Below are positions 8,993 through 17,108 of a DNA stretch of 51,266 bases, one piece after another. Within the stretch, counting starts at the first letter, position 1, and every line of letters begins with the position of its first letter. Source of the DNA: Flavobacterium sp. (GTDB taxonomy: Bacteria > Bacteroidota > Bacteroidia > Flavobacteriales > Flavobacteriaceae). The stretch spans positions 1 through 51,266 of the forward strand of contig DNNO01000023.1 in assembly GCA_003497625.1 (NCBI GenBank), written 5' to 3'. A model generated the notes under the pieces. It worked only from the letters and a program-made list of their open reading frames with translations, ran no database searches and was not told the DNA's origin. The position numbers and the translations under genes were made by a program.

Positions 8993-9479
8993 TTTCTAAA
9001 TCTATTAGTGAGTTCTCTTTAATTTCAACAAAGTAATTAACTTGCCAAGCCTGCATTTTTATTGCCTGTTTATTCTCGGGTTTATCCCAAGGTGCGTAAA
9101 CTCTAATACCGCGCTTTCCTCCTTTTTCATTTTGAGAAACAATTCCTTTAGAAACTAAAACCGATTTTGGAAAGATAAATTGACCGAAATTTTCTGAATC
9201 TCGTACTGAAATAATCAAAAAATCTAACGAATCAGCCACGTCAAAAGGAGCTGTTATACCGTTATTATTTCGTTTCCAAATAGCCACAAACTGACCGATT
9301 TTTGTAGGAGTAATATTCGCAACACGAAATTGAATTTTATAGTTGTTCAATTCAAAAGAACAAGCACCATAATTTGTGCTTTCAGGATTCCAAACAAGAT
9401 GTTGAAGTTGAAAACCACATTCGTTATAAAGTAATTTTTCAGCAAGTTGCAAATCGGTTTGAAAACTTTCTGTTGTCAT
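8964..9479 (-). CDS. MepB family protein
   Basis: A 171-residue protein resembling the MepB family, named from the staphylococcal mepRAB operon. The recognisable parts are YGACSFELNNYKIQFRVANITPTKIGQFVAIWKR (about 40-72) and GIRVYAPWDKPENKQAIKMQAWQVNYFVEI near the end, which match the family's conserved core. No biochemical activity is established for MepB. I chose the ATG at 9479; an in-frame GTG at 9515 would overlap the upstream gene by 20 bp. It is probably co-transcribed with the small membrane protein upstream. It is soluble, with no signal peptide. Confidence 0.8.
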   Translation of the reverse strand: MTTESFQTDLQLAEKLLYNECGFQLQHLVWNPESTNYGACSFELNNYKIQFRVANITPTKIGQFVAIWKRNNNGITAPFDVADSLDFLIISVRDSENFGQFIFPKSVLVSKGIVSQNEKGGKRGIRVYAPWDKPENKQAIKMQAWQVNYFVEIKENSLIDLEKIKRILSNE

Positions 9480-9495
9480 AAATGGACTATTTTTT

Positions 9496-9843
9496 CTAAA
9501 TTTTAAATCGATCACCTAACTTTTTTCCAATCAAATATGCGATTCCAATTCCTAAAATTAAAATCCAAAGATTCATGAAAATATAAAACGTGTACGCCAA
9601 TGGATTTTCAGTCGAATTGAAGCAATAATTTTCAATCAAAAAACAAAATTGAGTCGTTTCTTTAGAAAATTGCGACAACGCAAAACTCATCAAAAAAGTA
9701 ATTCCGATAGCCGAAAGTATATAAACTAAGCTTTTGTTCATCGGTTTTTTACCTGTGGGCTGAAACACATTTCGTTCCGCTTCAGTACGTTTATTGTTCT
9801 GAACTGACCAAATTACTTTTTTAGCTTCGTTGTCTTCATTCAT
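9496..9843 (-). CDS. Small two-helix membrane protein of unknown function
   Basis: A 115-residue protein that I do not recognise as a characterised family. The N-terminal 30 or so residues are polar and charged. Two hydrophobic segments follow (SLVYILSAIGITFLMSFAL and TFYIFMNLWILILGIGIAYLIG), separated by a loop with two cysteines (FCFLIENYCF), and the protein ends in a short basic tail. It is likely an inner-membrane protein. The ATG at 9843 is preferred over an in-frame TTG at 9855. It lies 16 bp upstream of the MepB-like gene and is probably in the same transcript. Confidence 0.75.
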   Translation of the reverse strand: MNEDNEAKKVIWSVQNNKRTEAERNVFQPTGKKPMNKSLVYILSAIGITFLMSFALSQFSKETTQFCFLIENYCFNSTENPLAYTFYIFMNLWILILGIGIAYLIGKKLGDRFKI

Positions 9844-9887
9844 ATCAAATTTCAATTATAAGTTCAACAACAAAGTTCTGATTTTAA

Positions 9888-11258
9888 TTATTGCAATAAC
9901 GTAACTAATGTTGCAAAGTCTACTTTTTGTTGTTCGCCCGTAGCTAAGTTTTTTAAACCAAATTCTTCTCGCTCTATTTCCGATTCTCCTACAATAACTG
10001 CAAATGGAATTCCTCTTCTATCTGCGTGTTTGAATTGCTTATCAATTTTTGATTTATCTGGATATAATTCAACTTTAATTCCTTTTTGACGTAATTTCCC
10101 AATGGCTTTCATCGCATATAACGCTTCTTTATCCCCAAAGTTCAAGAACAACGCTTTTGATGTGGCTAAAACAGCTTCTGGAAATAAACCTACTTCTTCC
10201 ATTACCAAAGCAATTCGGTCTAAACCAAACGAAATTCCAACACCCGACATATTTTTCAATCCGAAAATTCCCGTCAAATCATCATAACGACCACCGCCAC
10301 CAATGGAACCCATAGCAACACCTTTTGGCGCAGCGACTTCAAAAATGGCACCTGTGTAATAATTTAAACCACGAGCTAACGTAACATCTAAATCCAAGAA
10401 AGCGGTTTGTAAACCTAAAGTCATAACGTTGTCACAAATAAATTGCAACTCGTTTACACCTTTCATTCCTTCTTCTGAATTCGCTAATAATTGCGCTAAT
10501 TTTTCTATTTTTTCGTTGATGGTTCCCGTGAAATTGAACAACGGTTGTACTTTTTCAATCGCTGTTTCCGAAATGCCTTTTTCTAACATTTCTTTTTTCA
10601 CTCCGTCCTCTCCTATTTTGTCTAATTTATCTAACGCTACCGTAAAATCAATCAATTTATCCGAAGCACCAATCACCTCAGCAATTCCAGATAATATTTT
10701 ACGATTGTTAATTTTAATCGTAACGCCACCTAAACCTAACTGACTAAAAACCGAGTCATACAATTGCACCAACTCTACTTCTTGCCAAAGCGAATTGGAA
10801 CCCACCACATCGGCATCACATTGATAAAACTCTCTAAAACGTCCTTTTTGAGGTCTATCGGCACGCCAAACCGGTTGAATTTGATAACGCTTGAACGGAA
10901 ACTCAATTTCGTTTTGATGTTGCACCACATAACGCGCAAAAGGAACCGTTAAATCGTAACGAAGTGCTTTTTCGGAGATATGACTTGTCAATTTTAAACT
11001 ATCTCTATTTTCTAATAATGTTGCATCCGCTTTAGCCAAATAATCTCCCGAATTCAAAATCTTAAAAATCAATCGGTCACCTTCTTCTCCATATTTTCCC
11101 ATTAAGGTTTCTGAGTTTTCAAACGAAGGCGTTTCAATAGGTTGAAAGCCAAATTTTTCAAAATTGGTTTTTATCGTACTGAAAATATAATTGCGTTTCG
11201 CCACTTCTGCTGGAGAAAAATCTCGGGTTCCTTTTGGTATGCTTGGTTTTTGTGCCAT
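9888..11258 (-). CDS. hisS: Histidyl-tRNA synthetase
   Basis: A class II aminoacyl-tRNA synthetase that charges tRNA-His. At 456 residues it is of normal bacterial length. Visible elements: [11 protein letters not shown] at the N-terminus, [15 protein letters not shown], motif 2 around [15 protein letters not shown] and [15 protein letters not shown], the histidine-specific loop [26 protein letters not shown], motif 3 [16 protein letters not shown], and a C-terminal anticodon-binding domain ([12 protein letters not shown] onward). The ATG at 11258 begins [14 protein letters not shown], the usual flavobacterial start. An 8-bp-periodic repeat tract lies immediately upstream of the start codon. 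Confidence 0.98.
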   Translation of the reverse strand: MAQKPSIPKGTRDFSPAEVAKRNYIFSTIKTNFEKFGFQPIETPSFENSETLMGKYGEEGDRLIFKILNSGDYLAKADATLLENRDSLKLTSHISEKALRYDLTVPFARYVVQHQNEIEFPFKRYQIQPVWRADRPQKGRFREFYQCDADVVGSNSLWQEVELVQLYDSVFSQLGLGGVTIKINNRKILSGIAEVIGASDKLIDFTVALDKLDKIGEDGVKKEMLEKGISETAIEKVQPLFNFTGTINEKIEKLAQLLANSEEGMKGVNELQFICDNVMTLGLQTAFLDLDVTLARGLNYYTGAIFEVAAPKGVAMGSIGGGGRYDDLTGIFGLKNMSGVGISFGLDRIALVMEEVGLFPEAVLATSKALFLNFGDKEALYAMKAIGKLRQKGIKVELYPDKSKIDKQFKHADRRGIPFAVIVGESEIEREEFGLKNLATGEQQKVDFATLVTLLQ

Positions 11259-11264
11259 TTTTCT

Positions 11265-11304
11265 AATGTGTCAATTTGAAAATGTGTCAATAAGACAATT
11301 CTGA
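11265..11304. repeat. 8-bp-periodic tract upstream of hisS
   Basis: Five successive octamers, AATGTGTC, AATTTGAA, AATGTGTC, AATAAGAC and AATTCTGA, all begin with AAT; the first and third are identical. The tract starts 7 bp before the hisS start codon, so it forms most of the hisS leader. Confidence 0.65.
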
Positions 11305-11357
11305 TTTTTTGCAATGCAAATATCGGATATATTACTGACTTCAAAAAATTATAAGAC

Positions 11358-11392
11358 TAATTACTAGTTACTTTTTACTAATTACTTTTTTA
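11358..11392. repeat. 7-bp-periodic tract between hisS and the permease gene
   Basis: Five successive heptamers, TAATTAC, TAGTTAC, TTTTTAC, TAATTAC and TTTTTTA. On the other strand the units read close to AGTAATT, related in form to the AAGTNNG heptamers seen elsewhere in the window. It lies 36 bp before the permease start. Confidence 0.6.
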
Positions 11393-11427
11393 ATGTAACA
11401 AAATAAATAATTTGTAGTCTTATAGTC

Positions 11428-12669
11428 ATGGTAGGATTATTTAAAGAAAATACAAGAATTGCGCTTGATTCTATTAAAGGACAGGCTTTGCGTACTTCGT
11501 TAACGGTTATGATTATTGCAATTGGAATCACAGCTTTGGTTGGAATTCTAACCGTAGTTTCGGCTTTAGAAAATACGATTTTGAAAGATTTTGCTTCTAT
11601 GGGAGCGAATACTTTTTCAATTAGCCAATACGATTTTTCTTCTGAAATTAATCAAAACGATGCAGAACAACGTGTAAATCCTATCATTAGCTATCCAGAA
11701 GCAAAGGCTTTTCAAGACAAATTTAATTTTCCATTTACCACAACCTCTTTATCATTTACAGCAGGTTCTGCAGTTGAAGTGAAATATGGCGAAAAAAAGA
11801 CCGATCCTGAAATTTCTATTGTTGGAGTAGATGAAAATTTTTGTCCGAACAAAGGTTTAGAAGTCGTAAAAGGAAGAAATTTTAATTCTTTTGACATTTC
11901 AAACAACAATTACGTTTGTGTTTTAGGTTCGGATTTTGAAAAAGGTTTGTTTGAAAATATCAATCCGTTAGATAAAACCATATCCATTCGTGGGGCAAAA
12001 TTCAAGGTTATTGGCGTATTAAAAGAGAAAGGTTCTACTTTCGGAAACAGTCAAGATTTACGCGTTTTAATTCCTACGCAGGTGGCTCGCTCGTTATTTT
12101 CGGCACCTAATATTAACTACGATTTAGACGTAATGGTTACTAATGAAGCACTTTTAGACGAAGCGGTTGACGATGCCATTATCACGATGCGAAGAGTTCG
12201 AAAATTGAGTCCCGTAGAAAAAGAAAATTTCGGAATTGAACGAAGTGATGATTTGATTCAAACCTTACTTTCTAATACGGCAGTTTTAGGAATTTCGGCT
12301 TGGGTAATTGGAATTATTACGGTTTTTGGTTCGTCGATTGCATTAATGAATATCATGTTGGTTTCCGTTTCCGAACGTACACGTGAAATTGGTGTTAGAA
12401 AATCGCTTGGAGCCAAAAGAAGTACTATTGCTTGGCAGTTTTTTACTGAAACATTAGTAATTGGTCAGTTAGGTGGAATTGTTGGAATTATTTTAGGAAT
12501 TCTGATAGGTTTTGCAATCGCATCAGCCATTGGATTTGCCTTTGTAATTCCGTGGATGGCAATTATTGCAGCTTTTATCACGACATTTATTGTAACGATT
12601 GTTTCTGGATTGTATCCTGCAATAAAAGCTTCTAAATTAGATCCTGTTGAAGCTTTGCGTTACGAGTAA
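11428..12669 (+). CDS. ABC transporter permease, MacB/FtsX type
   Basis: A 413-residue MacB-type permease subunit. An N-terminal membrane helix (about 18-40, SLTVMIIAIGITALVGILTVV) is followed by a large periplasmic MacB_PCD domain (about 45-270). The FtsX-type C-terminal domain has three helices (about 285-310, 340-365 and 370-395) and the conserved SERTREIGVRKSLGAKR coupling segment near residue 315, with the typical ending SGLYPAIKASKLDPVEALRYE. These proteins act as mechanotransmission exporters of peptides, lipoproteins or drugs with a cognate ATPase; no ATPase gene is adjacent, so the partner must be elsewhere. The substrate is unknown. Confidence 0.93.
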   Translation: MVGLFKENTRIALDSIKGQALRTSLTVMIIAIGITALVGILTVVSALENTILKDFASMGANTFSISQYDFSSEINQNDAEQRVNPIISYPEAKAFQDKFNFPFTTTSLSFTAGSAVEVKYGEKKTDPEISIVGVDENFCPNKGLEVVKGRNFNSFDISNNNYVCVLGSDFEKGLFENINPLDKTISIRGAKFKVIGVLKEKGSTFGNSQDLRVLIPTQVARSLFSAPNINYDLDVMVTNEALLDEAVDDAIITMRRVRKLSPVEKENFGIERSDDLIQTLLSNTAVLGISAWVIGIITVFGSSIALMNIMLVSVSERTREIGVRKSLGAKRSTIAWQFFTETLVIGQLGGIVGIILGILIGFAIASAIGFAFVIPWMAIIAAFITTFIVTIVSGLYPAIKASKLDPVEALRYE

Positions 12670-12674
12670 ATTTA

Positions 12675-12703
12675 AGGTACGAAATACAAAGTACGAGGTA
12701 CGA
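12675..12703. repeat. Left 7-bp-periodic array flanking the four-helix-bundle gene
   Basis: Four heptamers in register: AGGTACG, AAATACA, AAGTACG, AGGTACG. A 15-bp stretch here (12689-12703) is found as an exact inverted copy at 13165-13179 on the other side of the gene, and a 13-bp stretch (12675-12687) as an inverted copy at 13160-13172. Confidence 0.8.
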
Positions 12704-12720
12704 TAAAAGAGGCGCTAGTT

Positions 12721-13089
12721 CTATTTATTAGAATTTTGATTATTTCTTGAGGTTTTTATTGATGCAACTATAATTGCTAAAATTTCATTACCTTCTTTCA
12801 AAAGCGCCTCAATTTCAGAATGTAATTCTTGATTTTTGTTTATCTCAAGAATGATTTCAAGAAAGAAATTACTTTCATCTGCTTCTTCCTCAACAATTTT
12901 TAATTTATTAATAAAGTCAGCAGTAGATTTGGCCCGTTGAGAGGCTCTATAATTTGCCCCTACTGAACTAGAACATCTAATAAGTTGATTAACATAAGCA
13001 TTAAATTCTCTTGAGTGAGGTAATTTAGAGCACAAATTAGCACAATCAATTGTAAACTTTTTTGTTCTTGCTTTCATATCAATTCTCAT
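12721..13089 (-). CDS. Four helix bundle protein (23S rRNA intervening-sequence / bAvd-like family)
   Basis: A 122-residue protein of the four-helix-bundle family (TIGR02436-like), which includes proteins encoded in 23S rRNA intervening sequences and is related in fold to the Avd protein of diversity-generating retroelements. Family hallmarks: LCSKLPHSREFNAYVNQLIRCSSSVGANYRASQRAKSTADFINKLKIVEEEADESNFFLEII, covering helices 1 to 3, then a fourth helix (about 90-113). It probably forms a pentameric basic barrel that binds nucleic acid (family knowledge). An internal ATG at 13077 is an alternative start. It is not inside an rRNA gene and no reverse transcriptase is nearby. The gene is bracketed by inverted 7-bp-periodic arrays, so the whole 12675-13193 unit may be a mobile or once-mobile element. 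Confidence 0.9.
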   Translation of the reverse strand: MRIDMKARTKKFTIDCANLCSKLPHSREFNAYVNQLIRCSSSVGANYRASQRAKSTADFINKLKIVEEEADESNFFLEIILEINKNQELHSEIEALLKEGNEILAIIVASIKTSRNNQNSNK

Positions 13090-13144
13090 ATTTTTACCTT
13101 TAAAAATAATTTGTAAATATAAAATTCCTACTTAATAACTGAAA

Positions 13145-13193
13145 TACACTTAGTACTTAGTATTTCGTACCTCGTACTTCTTACCTTGTACAT
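13145..13193. repeat. Right 7-bp-periodic array flanking the four-helix-bundle gene
   Basis: Seven heptamers in register: TACACTT, AGTACTT, AGTATTT, CGTACCT, CGTACTT, CTTACCT, TGTACAT. The reverse complement contains the same AAGTACG and AGGTACG units as the left array, so the two arrays are inverted about the gene. It ends a few bases past the prmC stop codon, partly inside the 3' end of prmC. Confidence 0.8.
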
Positions 13194-14038
13194 TTTATCA
13201 TTCGATCATTACCGTAAATATCTTTTTTCAATTCGATATTTTTGAAACCTAGATTCTCAAGTAATTCTACTGTTTCTTTTCCTAAATATTGATTGATTTC
13301 GAAGAATAACAATCCATTTGGAGACAAGTTTTTTAACGCCAATTGTGCAATTTTTCTATAAAAAAGTAGTGCATCGGTATCTTCTACAAACAAAGCCAAA
13401 TGCGGTTCGTAGTCCAAGACATTTTTCTTGATTTCTTGTTTTTCTAAATTACGAACGTACGGCGGATTGGAGACGATGATATCAAAAGGTTGATTCAAAT
13501 CTTCCACTTCTAAAATATTGGCTTGAATGAAATTGATTTCAACCTTGTTTAACTCCGCATTTCTTTTGGCTACTTCTAATGCTTTTTCGGAAACATCAAT
13601 TGCTGAAACATTTACTTGTGATAAATTAGCTTTTAATGAAATAGGAATACAACCAGAACCCGTTCCAATATCCAAAATATTTAAGCTGGAAGCTGGAAGT
13701 TGGAAGTTGGAAGTTTCTTTTAGAATAAATTCAACAAGTTCTTCTGTTTCTGGTCTTGGAATTAAAGTGTTTTCATTGACTTCAAAACGTAATCCATAAA
13801 ACCAAACTTCTCCTGTGATGTACTGAATGGGTTTTTCTTGTAGTAATTCGGATAAAATAGTATTCCATTTTTCAACTTCTTCTTCCGAAATCTCAAAATT
13901 CGGATTTAAAGCGACATCTACTCGCTTCAAATTATGTAAATATTCGGTTAGGATAAAAAAGAAACTTTCGATTTCTTGTTCATCTTGAATATTTTTTAGT
14001 GAATCGAAAAAGTGGGTTTTATATTGTTTTAGTAGCAT
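13181..14038 (-). CDS. prmC: Peptide chain release factor N5-glutamine methyltransferase
   Basis: A SAM-dependent enzyme that methylates the glutamine of the GGQ motif in RF1 and RF2. At 285 residues it is of usual length. The N-terminal helical domain is followed by PIQYITGEVWFYGLRFEVNENTLIPRPETEELVE (about 70-103), SAM motif I LDIGTGSGCIPISLK, and the catalytic NPPY motif in IIVSNPPYVRNLE. About residues 109-119 are encoded by an in-frame 7-bp-periodic tract (13684-13714), which adds an unconserved loop just before motif I. The family tolerates variation there, so the enzyme is probably active. The 3' end runs into the right-hand heptamer array. It follows the GNAT gene with a 4-bp gap, probably as one operon. 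Confidence 0.95.
   Translation of the reverse strand: MLLKQYKTHFFDSLKNIQDEQEIESFFFILTEYLHNLKRVDVALNPNFEISEEEVEKWNTILSELLQEKPIQYITGEVWFYGLRFEVNENTLIPRPETEELVEFILKETSNFQLPASSLNILDIGTGSGCIPISLKANLSQVNVSAIDVSEKALEVAKRNAELNKVEINFIQANILEVEDLNQPFDIIVSNPPYVRNLEKQEIKKNVLDYEPHLALFVEDTDALLFYRKIAQLALKNLSPNGLLFFEINQYLGKETVELLENLGFKNIELKKDIYGNDRMIKCTR
13684..13717. repeat. 7-bp-periodic tract inside prmC
   Basis: Four heptamers, AGCTGGA twice then AGTTGGA twice, followed by AGTTTCT, on the plus strand within the prmC reading frame. The same ending AGTTTCT follows the heptamer tract inside mutB at 32108-32114. Confidence 0.85.
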
Positions 14039-14042
14039 AATT

Positions 14043-14522
14043 TTAAACTAATTTCTTCGTCATCCAAACTTCACAACTATTATGTCCTGTGTTTCCCATT
14101 GGACCGTCAATATTTTCAAATCCTATTCGCTTGTATAGTTTTTGTGCAGTTGTCATAAAAGATAAGGTTTCCAAATAACAAATTTCAAATCCTTGTGCTT
14201 TGGCAAATTCCAAACATTTTTCAATGATTTTCTCGGCATAACCTGTTCCTCTGATTTCGGGAGCAAAATACATTTTTTGCAACTCACATACCGAAACATC
14301 TGCATTCTCTAAAGGAGCAACACCACAACCACCAACAACTTTTCCATCATGTTCCACTACATAATAAACAGAACGAGGTGCTTGATAGACTTCGTGTAAA
14401 GTATCTAAAATAGGGTCAGCGTAAGCCGTTCCTACTTTTGGTGCATCTAATTCATGAAAAATATCACGAATTACCTTAGCAATCGACTCATTATCTTTTT
14501 GTTGGATTTCTCTAATTAGCAT
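14043..14522 (-). CDS. GNAT family N-acetyltransferase
   Basis: A single GNAT domain of 159 residues. The acetyl-CoA binding motif A is visible as ELQKMYFAPEIRGTGYAEKIIEKCLEFAKAQG (about 84-115), with the R/Q-x-x-G-x-G/A core as RGTGYA, followed by ICYLETLSFMTTAQKLYKRIGF, the C-terminal GNAT strand-helix. The substrate amine is unknown. It is the first gene of a minus-strand pair with prmC. It is divergent from ribD with an 81-bp gap that may hold both promoters. Confidence 0.9.
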   Translation of the reverse strand: MLIREIQQKDNESIAKVIRDIFHELDAPKVGTAYADPILDTLHEVYQAPRSVYYVVEHDGKVVGGCGVAPLENADVSVCELQKMYFAPEIRGTGYAEKIIEKCLEFAKAQGFEICYLETLSFMTTAQKLYKRIGFENIDGPMGNTGHNSCEVWMTKKLV

Positions 14523-14603
14523 AGCATTTTTATTGTTGGGTAAAAGTACGTAAATTGGTAGAATCGATTATTAATTCTATCTTAAAAATACTACTTTTGT
14601 ATT

Positions 14604-15647
14604 ATGACGACGCACGAATTTTACATGAAACGCTGTATTGAACTCGCCAAAAATGGTTTGGGAACTACGTATCCGAATCCCTTAGTGGGAAGTGTGATTG
14701 TACACGAAGGTAAAATTATTGGTGAAGGTTGGCACAAAAAAGCAGGCGAACCACATGCTGAAGTCAATGCGGTGAATTCGGTAAAAGATAAATCTTTCCT
14801 GAAAGATGCTACGATTTACGTGAGTTTAGAACCATGTAGTCACTTTGGAAAAACGCCTCCGTGTTGTGATTTAATTATTGCAAATGAAATTCCGAATGTT
14901 GTAGTAGGAACCGTTGACCCATTTGCAAAAGTGGCTGGAAATGGCATCAAAAAACTAGTTGAAAGTGGCAAAAATGTAACCGTTAGTATTTTAGAAGACG
15001 AATGCAACGAACTCAACAAACGATTTTTTACCTTTCATCAAAAGAAAAGACCTTATATTATTTTGAAATGGGCCGAAACTGCTGATGGATTTATTGCTCC
15101 ACTTTCGAAAGAAGAAAAAGCTCCCGTTTGGATTACAAATCCATATTCTAGACAATTGGTTCATAAATGGCGTACTGAAGAACAAGCTATTTTAGTAGGA
15201 ACGACTACTGTTTTAGATGATAATCCAAAATTAGATGCGCGCGATTTTTTAGGAAATAACCCAGTTCGAATCGTGTTGGATAAATCCGGGAAGATTTCGA
15301 AAAACTATCATGTAAAAGACAATTCGCAAAAAACAATTTTTATTACCGAAAGTGAAAATTTCATTTCAACTGAAAATTGTATCTATGAAAATGCTATCTT
15401 TGATATCCACCTGATTTCTTCAATTTGTGATATTTTGTATAAAAACGAAATACAATCGGTTATTATTGAAGGAGGAAGTAAAACTCTCCAATCATTCATA
15501 GATGCCAATTTATGGGATGAAGCAAGAGTTTTTATTGGACAAACAACATTTCAAAACGGCACAACAGCCCCAATTATTTCCGGAAATCCGGTTGCTGGTT
15601 TTGACATAATGAATGATGAACTTAAAATTTTCAAGAATTATGATTGA
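14604..15647 (+). CDS. ribD: Bifunctional riboflavin biosynthesis deaminase/reductase
   Basis: Carries out the deamination and ribosyl-side-chain reduction steps of riboflavin synthesis. The N-terminal CMP/dCMP deaminase-type domain holds zinc ligands in HAEVNAV (His51, with catalytic Glu53) and PCSHFGKTPPC (Cys78 and Cys87). The C-terminal NADPH reductase domain starts near residue 150 (RPYILKWAETADGFIA... WITN) and has VIIEGGSKTLQSFI near residue 288. At 347 residues it is of normal length. Its last 8 bp overlap the start of the HAD gene, which indicates translational coupling. No other rib genes are in the window. Confidence 0.97.
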   Translation: MTTHEFYMKRCIELAKNGLGTTYPNPLVGSVIVHEGKIIGEGWHKKAGEPHAEVNAVNSVKDKSFLKDATIYVSLEPCSHFGKTPPCCDLIIANEIPNVVVGTVDPFAKVAGNGIKKLVESGKNVTVSILEDECNELNKRFFTFHQKKRPYIILKWAETADGFIAPLSKEEKAPVWITNPYSRQLVHKWRTEEQAILVGTTTVLDDNPKLDARDFLGNNPVRIVLDKSGKISKNYHVKDNSQKTIFITESENFISTENCIYENAIFDIHLISSICDILYKNEIQSVIIEGGSKTLQSFIDANLWDEARVFIGQTTFQNGTTAPIISGNPVAGFDIMNDELKIFKNYD

Positions 15648-16242
15648 AGCAATTATTTTTGATTTTGGCGATGTTTTTATCGACTTAAACAAACAAGCTA
15701 TTGATACCGAATTTAGAAAATTAGGTTTAACCGCTTGGCATGACGATTTGGATGCTTTGAATAAAAAGTACGAAATTGGAAAAATTGACGAACTCGAATT
15801 CATGCAAGGTTTTCAAAAACATTTACCAAATGCAGATTTATCAGAAATTAGAGCTGCTTGGAATTCCATTTTAGGTGATTTCCCTTTATATCGATTGGAG
15901 TTTTTACAAATGATTTCTCAAAAATATAAATTGTTTTTATTGAGTAATACCGACCATACTCATATTGAAAAATTTGAACATAAAGAAGGACAAACTTTTG
16001 CTCGCGATTTTTATAGTTGTTTTGAAAAAGTGTACTTTTCATACGAAATCGGAATTCGTAAACCAGACGAAAATGCGTTCAAATATGTAATTAACAATCA
16101 TAATTTGAATCCTAAAAAAACATTATTTGTAGACGACAAAAAAGAAAACACTGATATGGCTGAAAAGTTAGGTTTTCAAGTTTGGAATTTACAACCCGGC
16201 ACTGACGATGTCGTAGAACTTTTTGATAAAAAAATAATTTAA
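15640..16242 (+). CDS. HAD family hydrolase
   Basis: A 200-residue HAD-superfamily phosphatase, subfamily IA. Motif I is IIFDFGDVFIDL (nucleophile Asp in FDFGD), motif II is LFLLSNTDHTHIE with Ser/Thr, motif III Lys lies in the YEIGIRKPDENAF stretch, and motif IV is TLFVDDKKENTDMAEKLGF. The ATG at 15640 overlaps the ribD stop by 8 bp (ATG inside the last ribD codons). Because of the coupling to ribD it could be the phosphatase acting on the riboflavin pathway intermediate, a step often filled by HAD enzymes, but this is only inference; a sugar-phosphate phosphatase is equally possible. Confidence 0.92.
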   Translation: MIEAIIFDFGDVFIDLNKQAIDTEFRKLGLTAWHDDLDALNKKYEIGKIDELEFMQGFQKHLPNADLSEIRAAWNSILGDFPLYRLEFLQMISQKYKLFLLSNTDHTHIEKFEHKEGQTFARDFYSCFEKVYFSYEIGIRKPDENAFKYVINNHNLNPKKTLFVDDKKENTDMAEKLGFQVWNLQPGTDDVVELFDKKII

Positions 16243-16246
16243 CACC

Positions 16247-17107
16247 GTGATTTATTTATTACTGAGCATTGTATTTAATGCTGTACTTTTTGTTATTATT
16301 AAACTCTTTGCCAGATTTAATATTGATGCATTACAAGCTTTAGTAGTAAATTACTTTGTTGCTTTTTTAGTGGGATTATTCTTTTTAGATAATAGTCTTG
16401 CTCCAAAAGAAATTATTAGTCATGATTGGTTTAAAGGAAGTATTGTCTTGGGATTTGTTTTTATATCGACTTTCTACGCCACAACATTAACTTCTCAAAG
16501 AAACGGACTTTCGGTTGCTTCGGTTGCTTCTAAAATGTCAGTGATTATTCCAATTACTTTGGGTGTTATTTTATACAATGAATCTCTCGGTTTCGTCAAG
16601 ATTATTGGAATACTTTTGGCGTTAATTGCCGTTTATTTTACTTCCAAAAAAGAAACTGGCGAAGTTCAACAAGCTAACAATTTACTTTTCCCAGTTTTAG
16701 TTTTTCTTGGCGCTGGAACTATCGATGCGAGTTTAAAATATTTGCAAACCTATCATGTTCCTGCCAATCAAATTGGATTATTTTCAACAGTCACATTTTT
16801 TTGTGCTTTTAGTGTTGGTGTTTTAACAATACTTTTTTTAACTATCCGAGGACAAATTAAATTTTCAGGAAGAAATATTTTAGGCGGAATAGCTTTGGGC
16901 TTACCCAATTACTTTTCTTTGTATTATTTAGTAAAAATGTTAGAAGCAAAAGCTTTTCAAAGTGCAGCTTTATTTACAATTCACAATATTTCTATCGTTT
17001 TAGTTTCTACTTTTGTAGGCATTCTTTTTTTTAAAGAAAAGATTTCGCTTCGCAATGCATTCGGAATTGGATTAGCTTTATTTGCCCTTTATTTAGTTAC
17101 CTATTAA
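16247..17107 (+). CDS. DMT-superfamily (EamA) permease
   Basis: A 286-residue multi-pass inner membrane protein with about ten hydrophobic helices, beginning at residue 1 (MIYLLLSIVFNAVLFVIIKLF) and ending in NAFGIGLALFALYLVTY. The two-fold EamA repeat is visible: residues 55-130 (TLTSQRNGLSVASVASKMSVIIPITLGVILYNESLGFVKIIGILLALIAVYFTSK) are echoed at about 235-285 (AALFTIHNISIVLVSTFVGILFFKEKISLRNAFGIGLAL). This suggests a drug/metabolite exporter; the substrate is unknown. The start codon is GTG, 4 bp after the HAD stop, so it is likely in the ribD-HAD transcript. Confidence 0.9.
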   Translation: MIYLLLSIVFNAVLFVIIKLFARFNIDALQALVVNYFVAFLVGLFFLDNSLAPKEIISHDWFKGSIVLGFVFISTFYATTLTSQRNGLSVASVASKMSVIIPITLGVILYNESLGFVKIIGILLALIAVYFTSKKETGEVQQANNLLFPVLVFLGAGTIDASLKYLQTYHVPANQIGLFSTVTFFCAFSVGVLTILFLTIRGQIKFSGRNILGGIALGLPNYFSLYYLVKMLEAKAFQSAALFTIHNISIVLVSTFVGILFFKEKISLRNAFGIGLALFALYLVTY

Positions 17108-17108
17108 A

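Noticed and set aside
12675-13193. Diversity-generating retroelement around the four-helix-bundle (Avd-like) gene
   Set aside because: No reverse transcriptase, template repeat or variable repeat is found nearby. Membership in a related fold family is not enough.
12675-13193. CRISPR array
   Set aside because: The repeats are 7 bp without spacers and vary from unit to unit. No cas genes are present in the window.
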